From assembly GCA_017464225.1 (NCBI GenBank), contig JAFUDW010000124.1, positions 1-27,894 of the forward strand: a DNA stretch of 27,894 bases. Direction: 5' to 3'. The position numbers and the translations under genes are program-made. Of this stretch, positions 15,490 to 21,683 are shown in pieces (within the stretch, counting starts at the first letter, position 1; the number at the start of each line of letters is the position of its first letter). This DNA comes from Clostridia bacterium (GTDB lineage Bacteria; Bacillota_A; Clostridia; Christensenellales; Aristaeellaceae). The notes under the pieces were generated by a model, which worked only from the letters and a program-made list of their open reading frames with translations, was not told the origin of the DNA and made no database searches.

Positions 15490-16293
15490 ATGTATCGCCT
15501 TTTGATTGCGACCAACGAACCGAGCGTGTTGGACAAGCTCAACGGCAGTGTTGACTGGGCCAGTCTTAATTTTCATCAGCCCACGGTGGTGGGCACGGCT
15601 GAGGATGCGATTCAGCAGATGGAGAACAACCGGGTGGACTGCGTGGCTTATATGCTCAGCAGCAGCGAGGCCCGCAGGCTCAGCAAATATCTGAATACCG
15701 TCCGTCCCAGCCTGCCCATTTTTGAAATCCGCCGCAGCCTGGAGGCGCAGATGCGCATTCTGAACGATATGCGCCGGGTGCTGGATCGGCTGCACGATGA
15801 TTCTTCGGATGAGGTCGTTGACGAAAAAACCGTGATGTCCATGCTGCGGGACGAGCTGATGCATAATCTGCTGGCTGGAGAGATTTCCGGCGAGAAGGAG
15901 CTTCGCGGAAGGCTGCAGATGCTCCGTTCCCATCTGTCGCTCGTGCGGCCCTGTGTATTTTATGAATTCGATATGCCGCAGGGCGAGGTTTACCTCAATT
16001 TCCAGTGGCATTACGGCTCCGAGCGCCTGGAAAGGGCGCTGCGCAACAATTTCTTTGGCCGCTACTGCGACGATATACATTACCAGGTAGCGGCGCTGAC
16101 GCCCCGGCAGATCAGGCTCATCGCCTGTCAGCGGGATGATCGGGAGAACGAGCCCGAGGAAAGCCTGTTGGAGCGGGCCGATCAGCATGTGGATCAGGTG
16201 CTCAACCAGATCAAGGAATATCTGGGCCTGGATATGGTGATCACCCAGCGCATGGTGCTTCCCAGCCTGATCACGCTGACCGAAGCGCAGTAA
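15490..16293 (+). CDS. Pseudo-receiver domain protein, function unknown
   Basis: A 267-residue cytoplasmic protein. Residues 1-100 follow the layout of response-regulator receiver domains of the YesN/AraC type (MYRLLIATNEPSVLDKL, VVGTAEDAIQQMENN, VDCVAYMLS, then LPIFEIRR). The acidic pocket is replaced by ATNE, and Tyr stands where the phospho-acceptor Asp would be. A helical linker (100-145) and a mixed domain with no family I know (150-260) follow. There is no helix-turn-helix, so it is probably not a classical transcription factor. I start at 15490 because GGAGG lies 8 bases upstream; the longer frame from 15451 begins inside the -10 box. It is a single gene with its own promoter and terminator, divergent from the sporulation unit. 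Confidence 0.75.
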   Translation: MYRLLIATNEPSVLDKLNGSVDWASLNFHQPTVVGTAEDAIQQMENNRVDCVAYMLSSSEARRLSKYLNTVRPSLPIFEIRRSLEAQMRILNDMRRVLDRLHDDSSDEVVDEKTVMSMLRDELMHNLLAGEISGEKELRGRLQMLRSHLSLVRPCVFYEFDMPQGEVYLNFQWHYGSERLERALRNNFFGRYCDDIHYQVAALTPRQIRLIACQRDDRENEPEESLLERADQHVDQVLNQIKEYLGLDMVITQRMVLPSLITLTEAQ

Positions 16294-16307
16294 AAAAGAT
16301 ACAGACG

Positions 16308-16341
16308 CCGCTCTCTGGTATTGAAGCCGGAGGGCGGTTTT
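16308..16341 (+). terminator. Terminator of the pseudo-receiver gene
   Basis: CCGCTCTCTGG (16308-16318) pairs with CCGGAGGGCGG (16327-16337) over 11 positions, two of them G-T, followed by TTTT. It lies 14 bases after the stop. Confidence 0.8.
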
Positions 16342-16348
16342 ATGTGCT

Positions 16349-16648
16349 TTACCGCAATGTGATCTCCTGCCCTGCCATGCAGAAAGACAATGTGTCGGGC
16401 AGCTCCGCAGAGATCGGCCAGATCGTGGATGCCTCGGGACAACGATCGATATTGTTGGGAATGCCGAGCGTCATAACAAATCCGTATTCGTTTCTGTCAT
16501 GATCCAGATGCGCGCCTTCGGACGGCTGATAGAATGCCTTCCAATCGACGCCGTTGGCGTTGGAAACTTTTTCCAGTATCGTTACATACATTATATTGAG
16601 AAAGAAGAATAATATCACGGATACAACAAAAAACGCTTGATCACTCAA
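16349..16648 (-). CDS. Small membrane-anchored hypothetical protein, perhaps a gene remnant
   Basis: An open frame of 99 codons from a TTG, convergent with the upstream plus-strand gene. Residues about 6-26 are strongly hydrophobic (FFVVSVILFFFLNIMYVTIL) and the rest looks like real soluble protein (VDWKAFYQPSEGAHLDHDRN). The codon use is like the neighbours'. The beginning is doubtful. The TTG lies inside the terminator hairpin of the tRNA genes, no ribosome site fits it, and the first ATG (codon 20) would cut the membrane helix. It may be the 3' part of a gene that lost its start when the tRNA unit came to lie next to it. No family recognised. Confidence 0.4.
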   Translation of the reverse strand: MSDQAFFVVSVILFFFLNIMYVTILEKVSNANGVDWKAFYQPSEGAHLDHDRNEYGFVMTLGIPNNIDRCPEASTIWPISAELPDTLSFCMAGQEITLR

Positions 16649-16655
16649 GCGTTTT
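16622..16655 (-). terminator. Terminator of the tRNA-Gln/tRNA-Glu unit
   Basis: AAAACGCTTGA and TCAAGCGTTTT pair perfectly over 11 bp with a four-base loop (16630-16655). On the minus strand TTTGTT follows, extending the T-run. It begins one base after the CCA end of tRNA-Glu. Confidence 0.88.
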
Positions 16656-16656
16656 A

Positions 16657-16732
16657 TGGCACCTCCGACCGGATTCGAACCGGTGTTTCAGCCTTGAGAG
16701 GGCCGCGTGCTAGGCCACTACACAACGGAGGC
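16657..16732 (-). tRNA. tRNA-Glu (anticodon CUC)
   Basis: 76 bases with an encoded CCA. The acceptor stem is GCCTCCG with CGGAGGT, the anticodon stem is CGGCC with GGCTG around the loop CTCTCAA (anticodon CUC, reads GAG), and the T arm ACCGG-TTCGAAT-CCGGT is standard. It lies three bases downstream of tRNA-Gln in the same transcript. Confidence 0.95.
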
Positions 16733-16735
16733 AGG

Positions 16736-16809
16736 TGGCTGGGGAACAAGGATATTAACCTTGACAATACGAGTCAGAGTCGTAGGTGCTGCCGTTACAC
16801 CATTCCTCA
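16736..16809 (-). tRNA. tRNA-Gln (anticodon CUG), unusual T-loop
   Basis: 74 bases with an encoded CCA. The acceptor stem TGAGGAA with TTCCCCA pairs except for an A-C mismatch at 3:70. The D arm is GTG-N9-CAC, and the anticodon stem TACGA with TCGTA encloses CTCTGAC (anticodon CUG, reads CAG). The T stem CAAGG with CCTTG is perfect but the loop is TTAATAT, where nearly all tRNAs have TTCRANN: C56 is A and A58 is T. The strong promoter directly upstream argues for expression. A TTG-anticodon tRNA-Gln elsewhere would make this one dispensable. Confidence 0.85.
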
Positions 16810-16838
16810 ATGCCTTGCAGCTCAACGCTGCGAAAAGC

Positions 16839-16867
16839 ATTATACTAAAATCAGCAGGATATGTCAA
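16839..16867 (-). promoter_or_regulatory. Consensus promoter of the tRNA unit
   Basis: On the minus strand TTGACA (16867-16862), exactly 17 bases, TATAAT (16844-16839): both boxes match the consensus. Transcription would start about 25 bases before tRNA-Gln, with a short 5' leader. Confidence 0.92.
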
Positions 16868-16968
16868 TACCATTTTTCAAAATTAATTTATCTCCCCCGG
16901 GAAATATTACAAAATGAAAAATGACGAACGAAAAACAGAAAAAATGTAAAAATGTTCACAAAAACATC

Positions 16969-16998
16969 TTGACAGACAGGGGAAATATATTGTAATTT
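16969..16998 (+). promoter_or_regulatory. Likely guaA promoter
   Basis: TTGACA (16969-16974) with GTAATT (16992-16997, spacer 17) or TAATTT (16993-16998, spacer 18). A short direct repeat, TGTAATTTTGTAGGGA (16991-17006) and TGTAATGTATGGGA (17011-17024), spans the start region and ribosome site. I see no purine riboswitch in the short leader. Confidence 0.6.
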
Positions 16999-17031
16999 TG
17001 TAGGGAATTCTGTAATGTATGGGAGGCTTTT

Positions 17032-18327
17032 ATGGCGCGCGACATGATTGCGATTCTGGACTTTGGCAGCAGTGATAACAGCGGTATTGCCCGCGCGGTG
17101 CGAAAGGCGGGCGTGTACAGTGAAATCGTTGCCCACGATATCACGCTGGACGAGCTCAAAAAAATGAACGGGCTCAAGGGACTGATCTACAACGGCGGTT
17201 CCAATCGCGCCTATGAGGGACAGCGGCTGATCGCCGATCCCGAAGTGCTTTCCTGCGATCTGCCCAAGCTGGCTGTGGGCTGCGAATTTACCGTATCCGG
17301 CGTCAACGCCTCTTCCTGGAACGGCCGTGAGCGCGAGATCATTGATTCCTTTATCGATGAAGCCCAGATCACCCGCAACTGGAGTATGGAAGGCTTTATT
17401 GAGGATCAGATTTCCGCGCTGCGCGAGCAGATCGGCGATAAAAAGGTGCTGCTGGCGCTGTCCGGCGGCGTGGATTCCTCGGTGGTGGCGGCGCTGCTGC
17501 TGCGGGCCATCGGAAATCAGCTAACCTGCGTGCACGTCAACCACGGTCTGCTTCGCAAGGGAGAGCCGGAACAGGTGGTGCGTGTGTTTAAAGAGGAGAT
17601 GGGCGCCAACCTGATCTATGTGGACGCCGTTGACCGTTTCCTGAATAAGCTGGAGGGCGTGAGCGACCCTGAACAGAAGCGCAAGATCATCGGCGCGGAG
17701 TTTATTCGCGTATTTGAAGAGGAAGCCCGAAAATTGGACGATATCAGCTTCCTGGGACAGGGTACGATCTATCCCGATATTCTGGAAAGCGGCACAAAAA
17801 CTGCCCGGAATATCAAATCACATCATAACGTGGGCGGCTTGCCTGACGATCTCAAGTTTGAGCTGGTGGAGCCCCTGAAACAGCTTTTCAAGGATGAAGT
17901 CCGCGCCGTGGGCGAGGCACTGGGCCTGCCCCACAGCATGGTATACCGTCAGCCCTTCCCCGGCCCCGGCCTGGGCGTTCGCTGCGTGGGCGCCATCACC
18001 CGCGAGCGCCTGGAGCAGGTGCGCGAAAGCGACGCCATTCTCCGGGAGGAATTCGCCAAAGCCGGTCTGGACCAGACCGTATGGCAATATTTTACCGTGG
18101 TGCCCGATATCCGCTCCACCGGCGTGCGCAACCATGCCCGCTGCTGGGAGCGCCCGGTCATCCTTCGCGCCGTCAATACCCAGGACGCCATCACCGCCTC
18201 CATTGAGGAAATCCCTTACGCGATCCTGGCTAAAATCGTCTCCCGCATCGTAAACGAAGTTCCCGGCGTCAACCGCGTGCTTTACGATCTTTCGCCCAAG
18301 CCCGTTGCGACGATCGAATGGGAATAA
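17032..18327 (+). CDS. guaA: GMP synthase with a degenerate, shortened glutaminase domain
   Basis: It makes GMP from XMP, ATP and an amino donor, the last step of guanine nucleotide synthesis. The ATP-pyrophosphatase part is complete: P-loop SGGVDSS at 144-150, then the XMP-binding and dimer domain with PGPGLGVRCVGAI and the C-terminal end KPVATIEWE. The N-terminal class I glutamine amidotransferase part is only about 115 residues instead of about 195-200. It keeps the first strands (IAILDFGSSDNSGIARAVR, LIYNGGSNRAYEG), then has LAVGCEF where the nucleophile elbow GICYG should be. The segment carrying the His-Glu pair is missing. Total length is 431 against about 510-525 normally. It should depend on free ammonia or a separate glutaminase. 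GGGAGG lies 6 bases before the ATG. The 3' end adjoins the mobile region. Confidence 0.93.
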   Translation: MARDMIAILDFGSSDNSGIARAVRKAGVYSEIVAHDITLDELKKMNGLKGLIYNGGSNRAYEGQRLIADPEVLSCDLPKLAVGCEFTVSGVNASSWNGREREIIDSFIDEAQITRNWSMEGFIEDQISALREQIGDKKVLLALSGGVDSSVVAALLLRAIGNQLTCVHVNHGLLRKGEPEQVVRVFKEEMGANLIYVDAVDRFLNKLEGVSDPEQKRKIIGAEFIRVFEEEARKLDDISFLGQGTIYPDILESGTKTARNIKSHHNVGGLPDDLKFELVEPLKQLFKDEVRAVGEALGLPHSMVYRQPFPGPGLGVRCVGAITRERLEQVRESDAILREEFAKAGLDQTVWQYFTVVPDIRSTGVRNHARCWERPVILRAVNTQDAITASIEEIPYAILAKIVSRIVNEVPGVNRVLYDLSPKPVATIEWE

Positions 18328-18340
18328 AGGCTGAAATCCT

Positions 18341-18365
18341 GAAACCCACATAAAATAAGGGTTTC
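18341..18365 (+). terminator. Weak hairpin after guaA
   Basis: GAAACCC (18341-18347) and GGGTTTC (18359-18365) pair perfectly over 7 bp with an 11-base A/T-rich loop. No T-run follows, so it is at most a weak terminator for guaA. Confidence 0.35.
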
Positions 18366-18409
18366 CGGGTAGCAGAAGTCCCGAGTGGCAACAATTTGGC
18401 AAGAAAAAT

Positions 18410-18488
18410 CCATCATTCCGAAAATAAGGGCTAACTGATTTTGTGTAGATCAGTTAGCCCTATTACTATGCGATTTTCGGAAGGATGG
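18410..18488. repeat. Nested double inverted repeat at the left edge of the mobile region
   Basis: An outer pair, CCATCATTCCGAAAAT (18410-18425) and ATTTTCGGAAGGATGG (18473-18488), matches at 15 of 16 positions and encloses a separate 13-bp hairpin. The whole could form a long cruciform or RNA stem with an inner arm. It lies between guaA and the repressor gene. Confidence 0.8.
18427..18461. terminator. Bidirectional terminator, 13-bp hairpin
   Basis: AGGGCTAACTGAT (18427-18439) and ATCAGTTAGCCCT (18449-18461) pair perfectly around a nine-base loop. On the minus strand TATTTTC follows, ending the repressor transcript 36 bases after its stop. On the plus strand ATTACTATG follows, a weaker end for guaA read-through. 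Confidence 0.75.
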
Positions 18489-18496
18489 TGGTGTCA

Positions 18497-19030
18497 TTAG
18501 TGATCATCGTCGGCGTGTTCCTGAAGCCCGGCAACCAGATCATCCATCAAGCCCTGGGACGGAACTTTCACCCACCGCCGGGTGGTATCCCCGTCCGGGA
18601 AATTGTACCGCCACAGGTCGTAGGCTTCCTGGGTGATTTCGCCCTTCCGCAGTGCATTGGCAACCGCTTGCCATTCGTACAGCATCCGGTGAAGCTCGGC
18701 TGCCCGCTGATTTTCACGGAGATTGACCCGCAGGCAAACGTCACCCTCAGATTCCTCCACATGGAGACCATACCGATCCTCCAAGGTGAAAAGCGTGTGC
18801 ATGAGGCCGACGTAGGAATCAATATCAGGCACCGATATGGCATGGGGCGATACGCCAAAGATTTGTGCCATCTGTGCTGTCAGATCAGCCTTCGGATTCC
18901 GATCCTCGGATTCATACTGCGCCATGCGCACATCGGCGGAATTGGTCGGGAAGCCCAGAAGCTGCCCCAAATAACGCTGTGTCATCTTCATGCGCTTGCG
19001 GAAATGATGAATGCGCTCGCCAGTGGCCAT
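18497..19030 (-). CDS. XRE-family repressor of the mobile region
   Basis: A 177-residue protein with an N-terminal HTH_3 domain (GERIHHFRKRMKMTQRYLGQ, LLGFPTNSADVRMAQYESE, about residues 4-62). A helical C-terminal domain follows (about 70-165, with ENQRAAELHRMLYEWQAVAN). This build is common in regulators of clostridial integrative elements and resembles no peptidase-type LexA/CI repressor, so control by cleavage is unlikely. I start at 19030 with AAAGGGGA upstream; the longer frame to 19168 covers the promoter. It is divergent from the first excisionase gene, and repeated TTAG motifs in the shared region are likely operators. It probably keeps integrase genes silent. Confidence 0.82.
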   Translation of the reverse strand: MATGERIHHFRKRMKMTQRYLGQLLGFPTNSADVRMAQYESEDRNPKADLTAQMAQIFGVSPHAISVPDIDSYVGLMHTLFTLEDRYGLHVEESEGDVCLRVNLRENQRAAELHRMLYEWQAVANALRKGEITQEAYDLWRYNFPDGDTTRRWVKVPSQGLMDDLVAGLQEHADDDH

Positions 19031-19055
19031 AAGGAAGTCCCCTTTCAATGAGATA

Positions 19056-19089
19056 TGCTTAGTATAGCAGATTTGTTTAGGAGAATCAA
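19056..19089 (-). promoter_or_regulatory. Repressor promoter with two operator-like motifs
   Basis: On the minus strand TTGATT (19089-19084), 17 bases, TATACT (19066-19061). Two plus-strand motifs, TGCTTAGTATA (19056-19066) and TTGTTTAGGA (19073-19082), cover the -10 box and the spacer. The same pair recurs at the cassette B promoter. The second motif also overlaps the ribosome site of the first excisionase gene. I find no strong plus-strand promoter for that gene here. Confidence 0.65.
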
Positions 19090-19090
19090 T

Positions 19091-19330
19091 ATGAAATTGG
19101 AAAAATACGAAATAAAGCGGTATGGGAGCGCTTTTCTGACTGCGCCGGAGGCAGCCCGGCTCCTGCACATCTCAACTTCCCACGCTTATAAGGTCATTCA
19201 CCGGCTGAATCAGGAGCTGAAAGCCCAGGGCTTTCTCACCATCGCCGGGCGTATCAGCCAGCAATATCTTCTTCAGCGCACCATGGGAAAGGCACCGGAA
19301 AAGGAGGCGAAGCAGGATGGGAGTCTATAA
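19091..19330 (+). CDS. xis: Excisionase-like HTH protein (cassette A)
   Basis: A 79-residue protein with a MerR/HTH_17-like winged helix (FLTAPEAARLLHISTSHAYK, then VIHRLNQELKAQGFLTIAGR), the usual fold of small excisionases and integrase-linked DNA-binding proteins. Its core matches the cassette B protein (AYKVIHRLNQELKAQGFLTI against AYKIVHKLNEDLKAMGYLTI). I start at 19091 because AGGAG lies 7 bases upstream, rather than at the longer frame from 19055. It overlaps the integrase start by 14 bases, so the two are co-translated. It likely bends DNA at the attachment site and steers the integrase toward excision. Confidence 0.8.
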   Translation: MKLEKYEIKRYGSAFLTAPEAARLLHISTSHAYKVIHRLNQELKAQGFLTIAGRISQQYLLQRTMGKAPEKEAKQDGSL

Positions 19331-20387
19331 AGACAACAAGACAAATACGTGGCGAGTGATCTATCGCTACACCGATTGGACGGGAGAGCAGAAGCAGAGT
19401 TCCCGGCGGGGTTTTGCCAGCAAGCATGAAGCACAGGCATGGGAACGGGAGCAATTGAACAAGGTGACGGCAGATCTGGATATGTCCTTTGCCAGCTTCG
19501 TGGAGCATTATACCGAGGATTTGAAGACACGGCTGAAAGAAAACACCTGGAACACCAAGGATCATATCATCCGTACCAAACTGATTCCCTATTTCGGAAA
19601 GCTGAAGATGTGCGCCATCACACCGCAGATCGTCATGACCTGGCAAAATGAAATGTTGCGTTCCCGGGAAAACGACGGGAAGCCATACTCTCCCGTCTAT
19701 CTCCGCACCGTGCAAAATCAGCTCACCGCCATCTTTAACCATGCCATGAAGTATTATAACCTTCGGGAAAACCCCTGCCGCAAGGCCGGGCCGCTGGGCA
19801 AGAAGAAATCGAGGGAGATGCTGTTCTGGACGAAGGAAGAATACCTGAAATTTGCCGATGCCATGATGGATAAGCCCAAATCGTTCTATGCCTTTGAGCT
19901 TCTCTACTGGTGCGGTATGCGGGAAGGAGAACTGTTGGCCCTGACCCCTGCGGACTTCGATCTGGAGAAGGGCACCGTTACGATCAGCAAATCTTATCAG
20001 CGGATTCATGGAGAAGATATGATCACGACGCCGAAAACCGAGAAGAGCAACCGTACCATCACCATGCCGGATTTTCTGACGGAAGAAGTTGAGGAGTACA
20101 TTGAATCTCTGAACGGAATCAGGAAAAGGGATCGAATTTTCAACTTTACCAAGGACTATCTTCACCATGAGATGGATCGCGGAGCGAAGCAGGCGGGCGT
20201 CAAACGGATCAGGATTCACGACCTGCGCCATAGCGCAATCAGCCTCCTGATCGACATGGGCTTCAGCGCCATCGCCATTGCGGATCGCGTGGGGCACGAG
20301 AGTATCGACATTACGTATAATTACGCCCATCTCTTTCCTTCTAAACAGACGGAGATGGCAGCAAGACTGAATATGGAAAGGGGCTGA
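19317..20387 (+). CDS. int: Tyrosine recombinase/integrase (cassette A)
   Basis: A 356-residue site-specific integrase of the Tn916/Tn1549-like group. It has an N-terminal arm-binding domain (about 1-50, YKDNKTNTWRVIYRYTDWTG), a SAM-like core-binding domain (about 57-150) and the catalytic domain with Arg202 (MREGELLAL), Lys240 or Lys243, His301 and Arg304 (HDLRHS), His327 (GHE) and nucleophile Tyr336 (TYNYAHLF). All six catalytic residues are present, so it should be active. It starts inside the excisionase gene and is followed 4 bp later by the MobC-like gene. It aligns without gaps with the cassette B integrase. Confidence 0.95.
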   Translation: MGVYKDNKTNTWRVIYRYTDWTGEQKQSSRRGFASKHEAQAWEREQLNKVTADLDMSFASFVEHYTEDLKTRLKENTWNTKDHIIRTKLIPYFGKLKMCAITPQIVMTWQNEMLRSRENDGKPYSPVYLRTVQNQLTAIFNHAMKYYNLRENPCRKAGPLGKKKSREMLFWTKEEYLKFADAMMDKPKSFYAFELLYWCGMREGELLALTPADFDLEKGTVTISKSYQRIHGEDMITTPKTEKSNRTITMPDFLTEEVEEYIESLNGIRKRDRIFNFTKDYLHHEMDRGAKQAGVKRIRIHDLRHSAISLLIDMGFSAIAIADRVGHESIDITYNYAHLFPSKQTEMAARLNMERG

Positions 20388-20391
20388 AATA

Positions 20392-20718
20392 ATGTCCGCA
20401 AAAGCATTGGATGCGCATGGACGCTGGCGTAATATCACGGTGGCATTCCGGGTTTCACCGGAGGAAGACAGTCAGATTGAAACGCTGGTCAGGCTCACGG
20501 GAATGACAAAGCAGGATTACATCATGAGCAGGCTGCTGCACAGGGATGTGGTCGTAAAGGGGAACCCAAGGACATATAAAGCGCTGCGAGATACGATGGG
20601 AGATGTACTGACAGAATTGCGTCGGATTGAAGCCGGAGAAAAAACTGACCAGGAATTGCTTGAGTTGATTAGCACGATTGCTGCCATCATGGGCGGCCTG
20701 AAGGAGGAAAGAAAATGA
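20392..20718 (+). CDS. MobC-like ribbon-helix-helix protein
   Basis: A 108-residue protein whose first half has the ribbon-helix-helix pattern of MobC relaxosome accessory proteins (ITVAFRVSPEEDSQIETLVR, then LTGMTKQDYIMSRLLHRDVV). An acidic and helical second half follows. MobC proteins bind near oriT and help a relaxase open the DNA. Here no relaxase is present, so the protein would have to serve one from a helper element, or it has been re-used as a regulator. GAAAGGGG precedes the ATG. It lies 4 bp after the integrase and overlaps the TnpV start (ATGA). Confidence 0.65.
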   Translation: MSAKALDAHGRWRNITVAFRVSPEEDSQIETLVRLTGMTKQDYIMSRLLHRDVVVKGNPRTYKALRDTMGDVLTELRRIEAGEKTDQELLELISTIAAIMGGLKEERK

Positions 20719-21065
20719 ATATCATGTATCATCAGAATGGAGACTGTCTGCTCCCAGACATGGGTTTGAACGAGACAGACAAAACACCGCTGAACAAATA
20801 TGGCAGGATGCGGATGCGGTATTTGCAGGAATACCGTCCCGGTCTCTATACGAGGCTGCTTCTGTCCGGGAAACTGTATGGGCATCTGAAAGAAGCGCAA
20901 GAAGCTGCGCAGACCAGGATGGGAAAAATCGAAGCTGATATGGCAAAAGAGCAAGGTATCGACGAAGCATTGAAAGCCCAGGATCAAATGGCATGGGTTG
21001 GCGCAATGAATATGATCCGGCATCAAGCGGAGGAAATTGTTTTTCTGGAACTGATTTATAACTGA
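20715..21065 (+). CDS. tnpV: TnpV-family protein
   Basis: A 116-residue protein of the TnpV family, first named from the clostridial transposon Tn4451, with no known function. The family pattern is visible: NGDCLLPDMGLNE, then LNKYGRMRMRYLQEYRPGLY, TRLLLSGKLYGHLKEAQEAA and, near the end, QMAWVGAMNMIRHQAEEIVF. It is common in mobilizable elements of gut Clostridia. The ATG overlaps the stop of the MobC-like gene, so it is the last gene of cassette A; a strong terminator follows. Confidence 0.8.
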   Translation: MNIMYHQNGDCLLPDMGLNETDKTPLNKYGRMRMRYLQEYRPGLYTRLLLSGKLYGHLKEAQEAAQTRMGKIEADMAKEQGIDEALKAQDQMAWVGAMNMIRHQAEEIVFLELIYN

Positions 21066-21071
21066 TACCCA

Positions 21072-21107
21072 GCCCCATGGCAAACACCGCCATGGGGCAT
21101 TTTCTTT
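21072..21107 (+). terminator. Terminator of cassette A
   Basis: GCCCCATGGC (21072-21081) and GCCATGGGGC (21089-21098) pair perfectly over 10 bp, followed by ATTTTCTTT. It lies 6 bases after the tnpV stop. Confidence 0.92.
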
Positions 21108-21142
21108 GGAAACACAATGGGAAAACACTGTTGGGAAAATAG

Positions 21143-21232
21143 TGGCAAGCAATGCAAATCTGCAAGAATTTGCAAAACGCTTGTTGGCAGGCTCCGCCCC
21201 AAACCCCGTCTGCCAGCGCAAGCGCTGTGGTT
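21143..21232 (+). other. Conserved structured module, copy 1 (possible oriT or origin)
   Basis: This non-coding ~90 bp recurs in inverted orientation at 24417-24509. Shared blocks in order are TGGCAAGCAATGCAA (21143-21157, identical), a TTGCAAAA..GCTTGTTG block, GGCTCCGCCCC (21190-21200, identical), and a hairpin followed by GTGGTT. The hairpin is CAGCGC-AA-GCGCTG here and CAGAGC-TTAC-GCTCTG in the other copy, so paired bases changed together. A hairpin next to conserved arms is the layout of transfer or replication origins. The stretch 21066-21458 has no gene; besides this module it holds the cassette A terminator and the cassette B promoter. Confidence 0.65.
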
Positions 21233-21316
21233 ATAAATTTGTATCATAACGTCGCTCGGGATTTACATCCGCAAAAGCGCCATAAATATTTTTGTTTAGG
21301 AAAGCTTCACGGGCTA

Positions 21317-21345
21317 TTGACACAAGCATAAATGTTTAGTATAAT
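21317..21345 (+). promoter_or_regulatory. Consensus promoter of cassette B
   Basis: TTGACA (21317-21322), exactly 17 bases, TATAAT (21340-21345). The operator-like motifs TTGTTTAGGA (about 21293-21302) and TGTTTAGTATA (about 21334-21344, over the -10 box) match those at the repressor promoter. The leader to the excisionase gene is about 105 bases and has no clear structure. Confidence 0.88.
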
Positions 21346-21458
21346 GAAAGTACTGAAAGCGGAGAAATTTTCAGGGGGAAGGAGATGCCAGCATAGAGGA
21401 AAAGAACGAGAGATAAACGCCAAGCAGCCGATACCAATAAGCCAAAGAGGAGAGCACT

Positions 21459-21683
21459 ATGAAGGAACAAACATTCATCACAGTAGCAGAGGTAGCGGAG
21501 ATTATGGGGATATCCAAATCCTATGCCTACAAAATCGTACACAAGCTCAACGAAGACCTGAAAGCCATGGGTTATCTGACCATCGCGGGAAGGGTCAACC
21601 GGGGATACTTCCTGGAAAAGACCTGCTACTCGCCCAGCAGAAGCCCGCAGCTTTCCGCAATACCAGGAGGACAGATCGCTTAA
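21459..21683 (+). CDS. xis: Excisionase-like HTH protein (cassette B)
   Basis: A 74-residue protein with an HTH_17/MerR-like fold (FITVAEVAEIMGISKSYAYK, then IVHKLNEDLKAMGYLTIAGR), homologous to the cassette A protein through that core and different at both ends. GAGGAG lies 7-8 bases before the ATG. Its stop overlaps the integrase ATG (TAATG), so excisionase and integrase are made together. The role in excision is inferred from family and position; it could also be the activator of the integrase operon. Confidence 0.8.
   Translation: MKEQTFITVAEVAEIMGISKSYAYKIVHKLNEDLKAMGYLTIAGRVNRGYFLEKTCYSPSRSPQLSAIPGGQIA

Noticed and set aside
16868..17031. A purine riboswitch upstream of guaA
   Set aside because: The leader after the likely start is under 40 bases and shows no conserved aptamer pairing.
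19254..20438. A 394-codon minus-strand frame opposite the first integrase
   Set aside because: A similar antisense frame appears opposite the second integrase, as expected from shared codon use of homologs.
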